From the NCBI GenBank assembly GCA_022563615.1, contig JADFMZ010000233.1:1-5467 (forward strand): a DNA stretch of 5,467 bases, in the 5' to 3' direction. The position numbers and the translations under genes are program-made. The stretch's first letter is position 1. Every line of letters begins with the position of its first letter. Source of the stretch: Planctomycetota bacterium. GTDB lineage: Bacteria; Planctomycetota; Phycisphaerae; UBA1845. The notes beneath the pieces are model-generated. The model saw only the letters and a list, made by a program, of their open reading frames with translations, did not search any database and was not told the DNA's origin. Shown piece after piece: positions 5,457 to 5,467 of this stretch.

Positions 5457-5467
5457 TATTCGGAGCC

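Overview
The window is a compact, all-plus-strand gene cluster for an unusual quinol:cytochrome c (Rieske/cytochrome b) oxidoreductase. It reads: (1) the 3' part of a multi-heme c-type cytochrome with three visible CXXCH sites (2-1177, open at the left edge); (2) a GltD-like FAD/NAD(P) oxidoreductase with N-terminal Fe-S cysteines and a C-terminal double [4Fe-4S] ferredoxin domain (1170-3152); (3) a Tat-targeted Rieske iron-sulfur protein (3160-3645); (4) a 125-bp gap filled mostly by a highly structured palindromic repeat (about 3644-3745); (5) a long fused cytochrome b (3771-5393); and (6) 74 bp of tail containing a 9-bp stem-loop.

No taxonomic marker is present. Moderately high GC by eye, a bc complex with an embedded NAD(P) oxidoreductase subunit, and a short double-hairpin repeat with terminal inverted repeats all fit Planctomycetota or a related lineage. 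Rieske/cytochrome b complexes carrying an NAD(P) oxidoreductase subunit are known from anammox planctomycetes such as Kuenenia. No hydroxylamine-oxidoreductase-like gene is visible here, so anammox metabolism is not implied. The assignment is an inference from family knowledge, not a search result.

The likely division of labour: cytochrome b takes electrons from quinol in the membrane. One electron goes through the Rieske centre to the periplasmic multi-heme cytochrome c. The other crosses hemes bL and bH. The cytoplasmic flavin/Fe-S subunit is placed to exchange electrons between the b-heme or quinone side and NAD(P)(H). It could work as an NAD(P)H dehydrogenase feeding quinone, or as a quinol-driven NAD(P) reductase. 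The first three genes are tightly packed (8-bp overlap, then a 7-bp gap), which suggests one translationally coupled transcript. Cytochrome b is separated by the repeat, which ends in a T-run and may tune its expression.

Several residue-level features suggest a low-potential, possibly menaquinol-using enzyme: an APWY sequence at the cytochrome b Qo motif in place of PEWY, and Phe in place of the potential-raising Tyr next to the Rieske cluster. The oxidoreductase lacks the Arg-Arg pair typical of NADPH-dependent GltD proteins.
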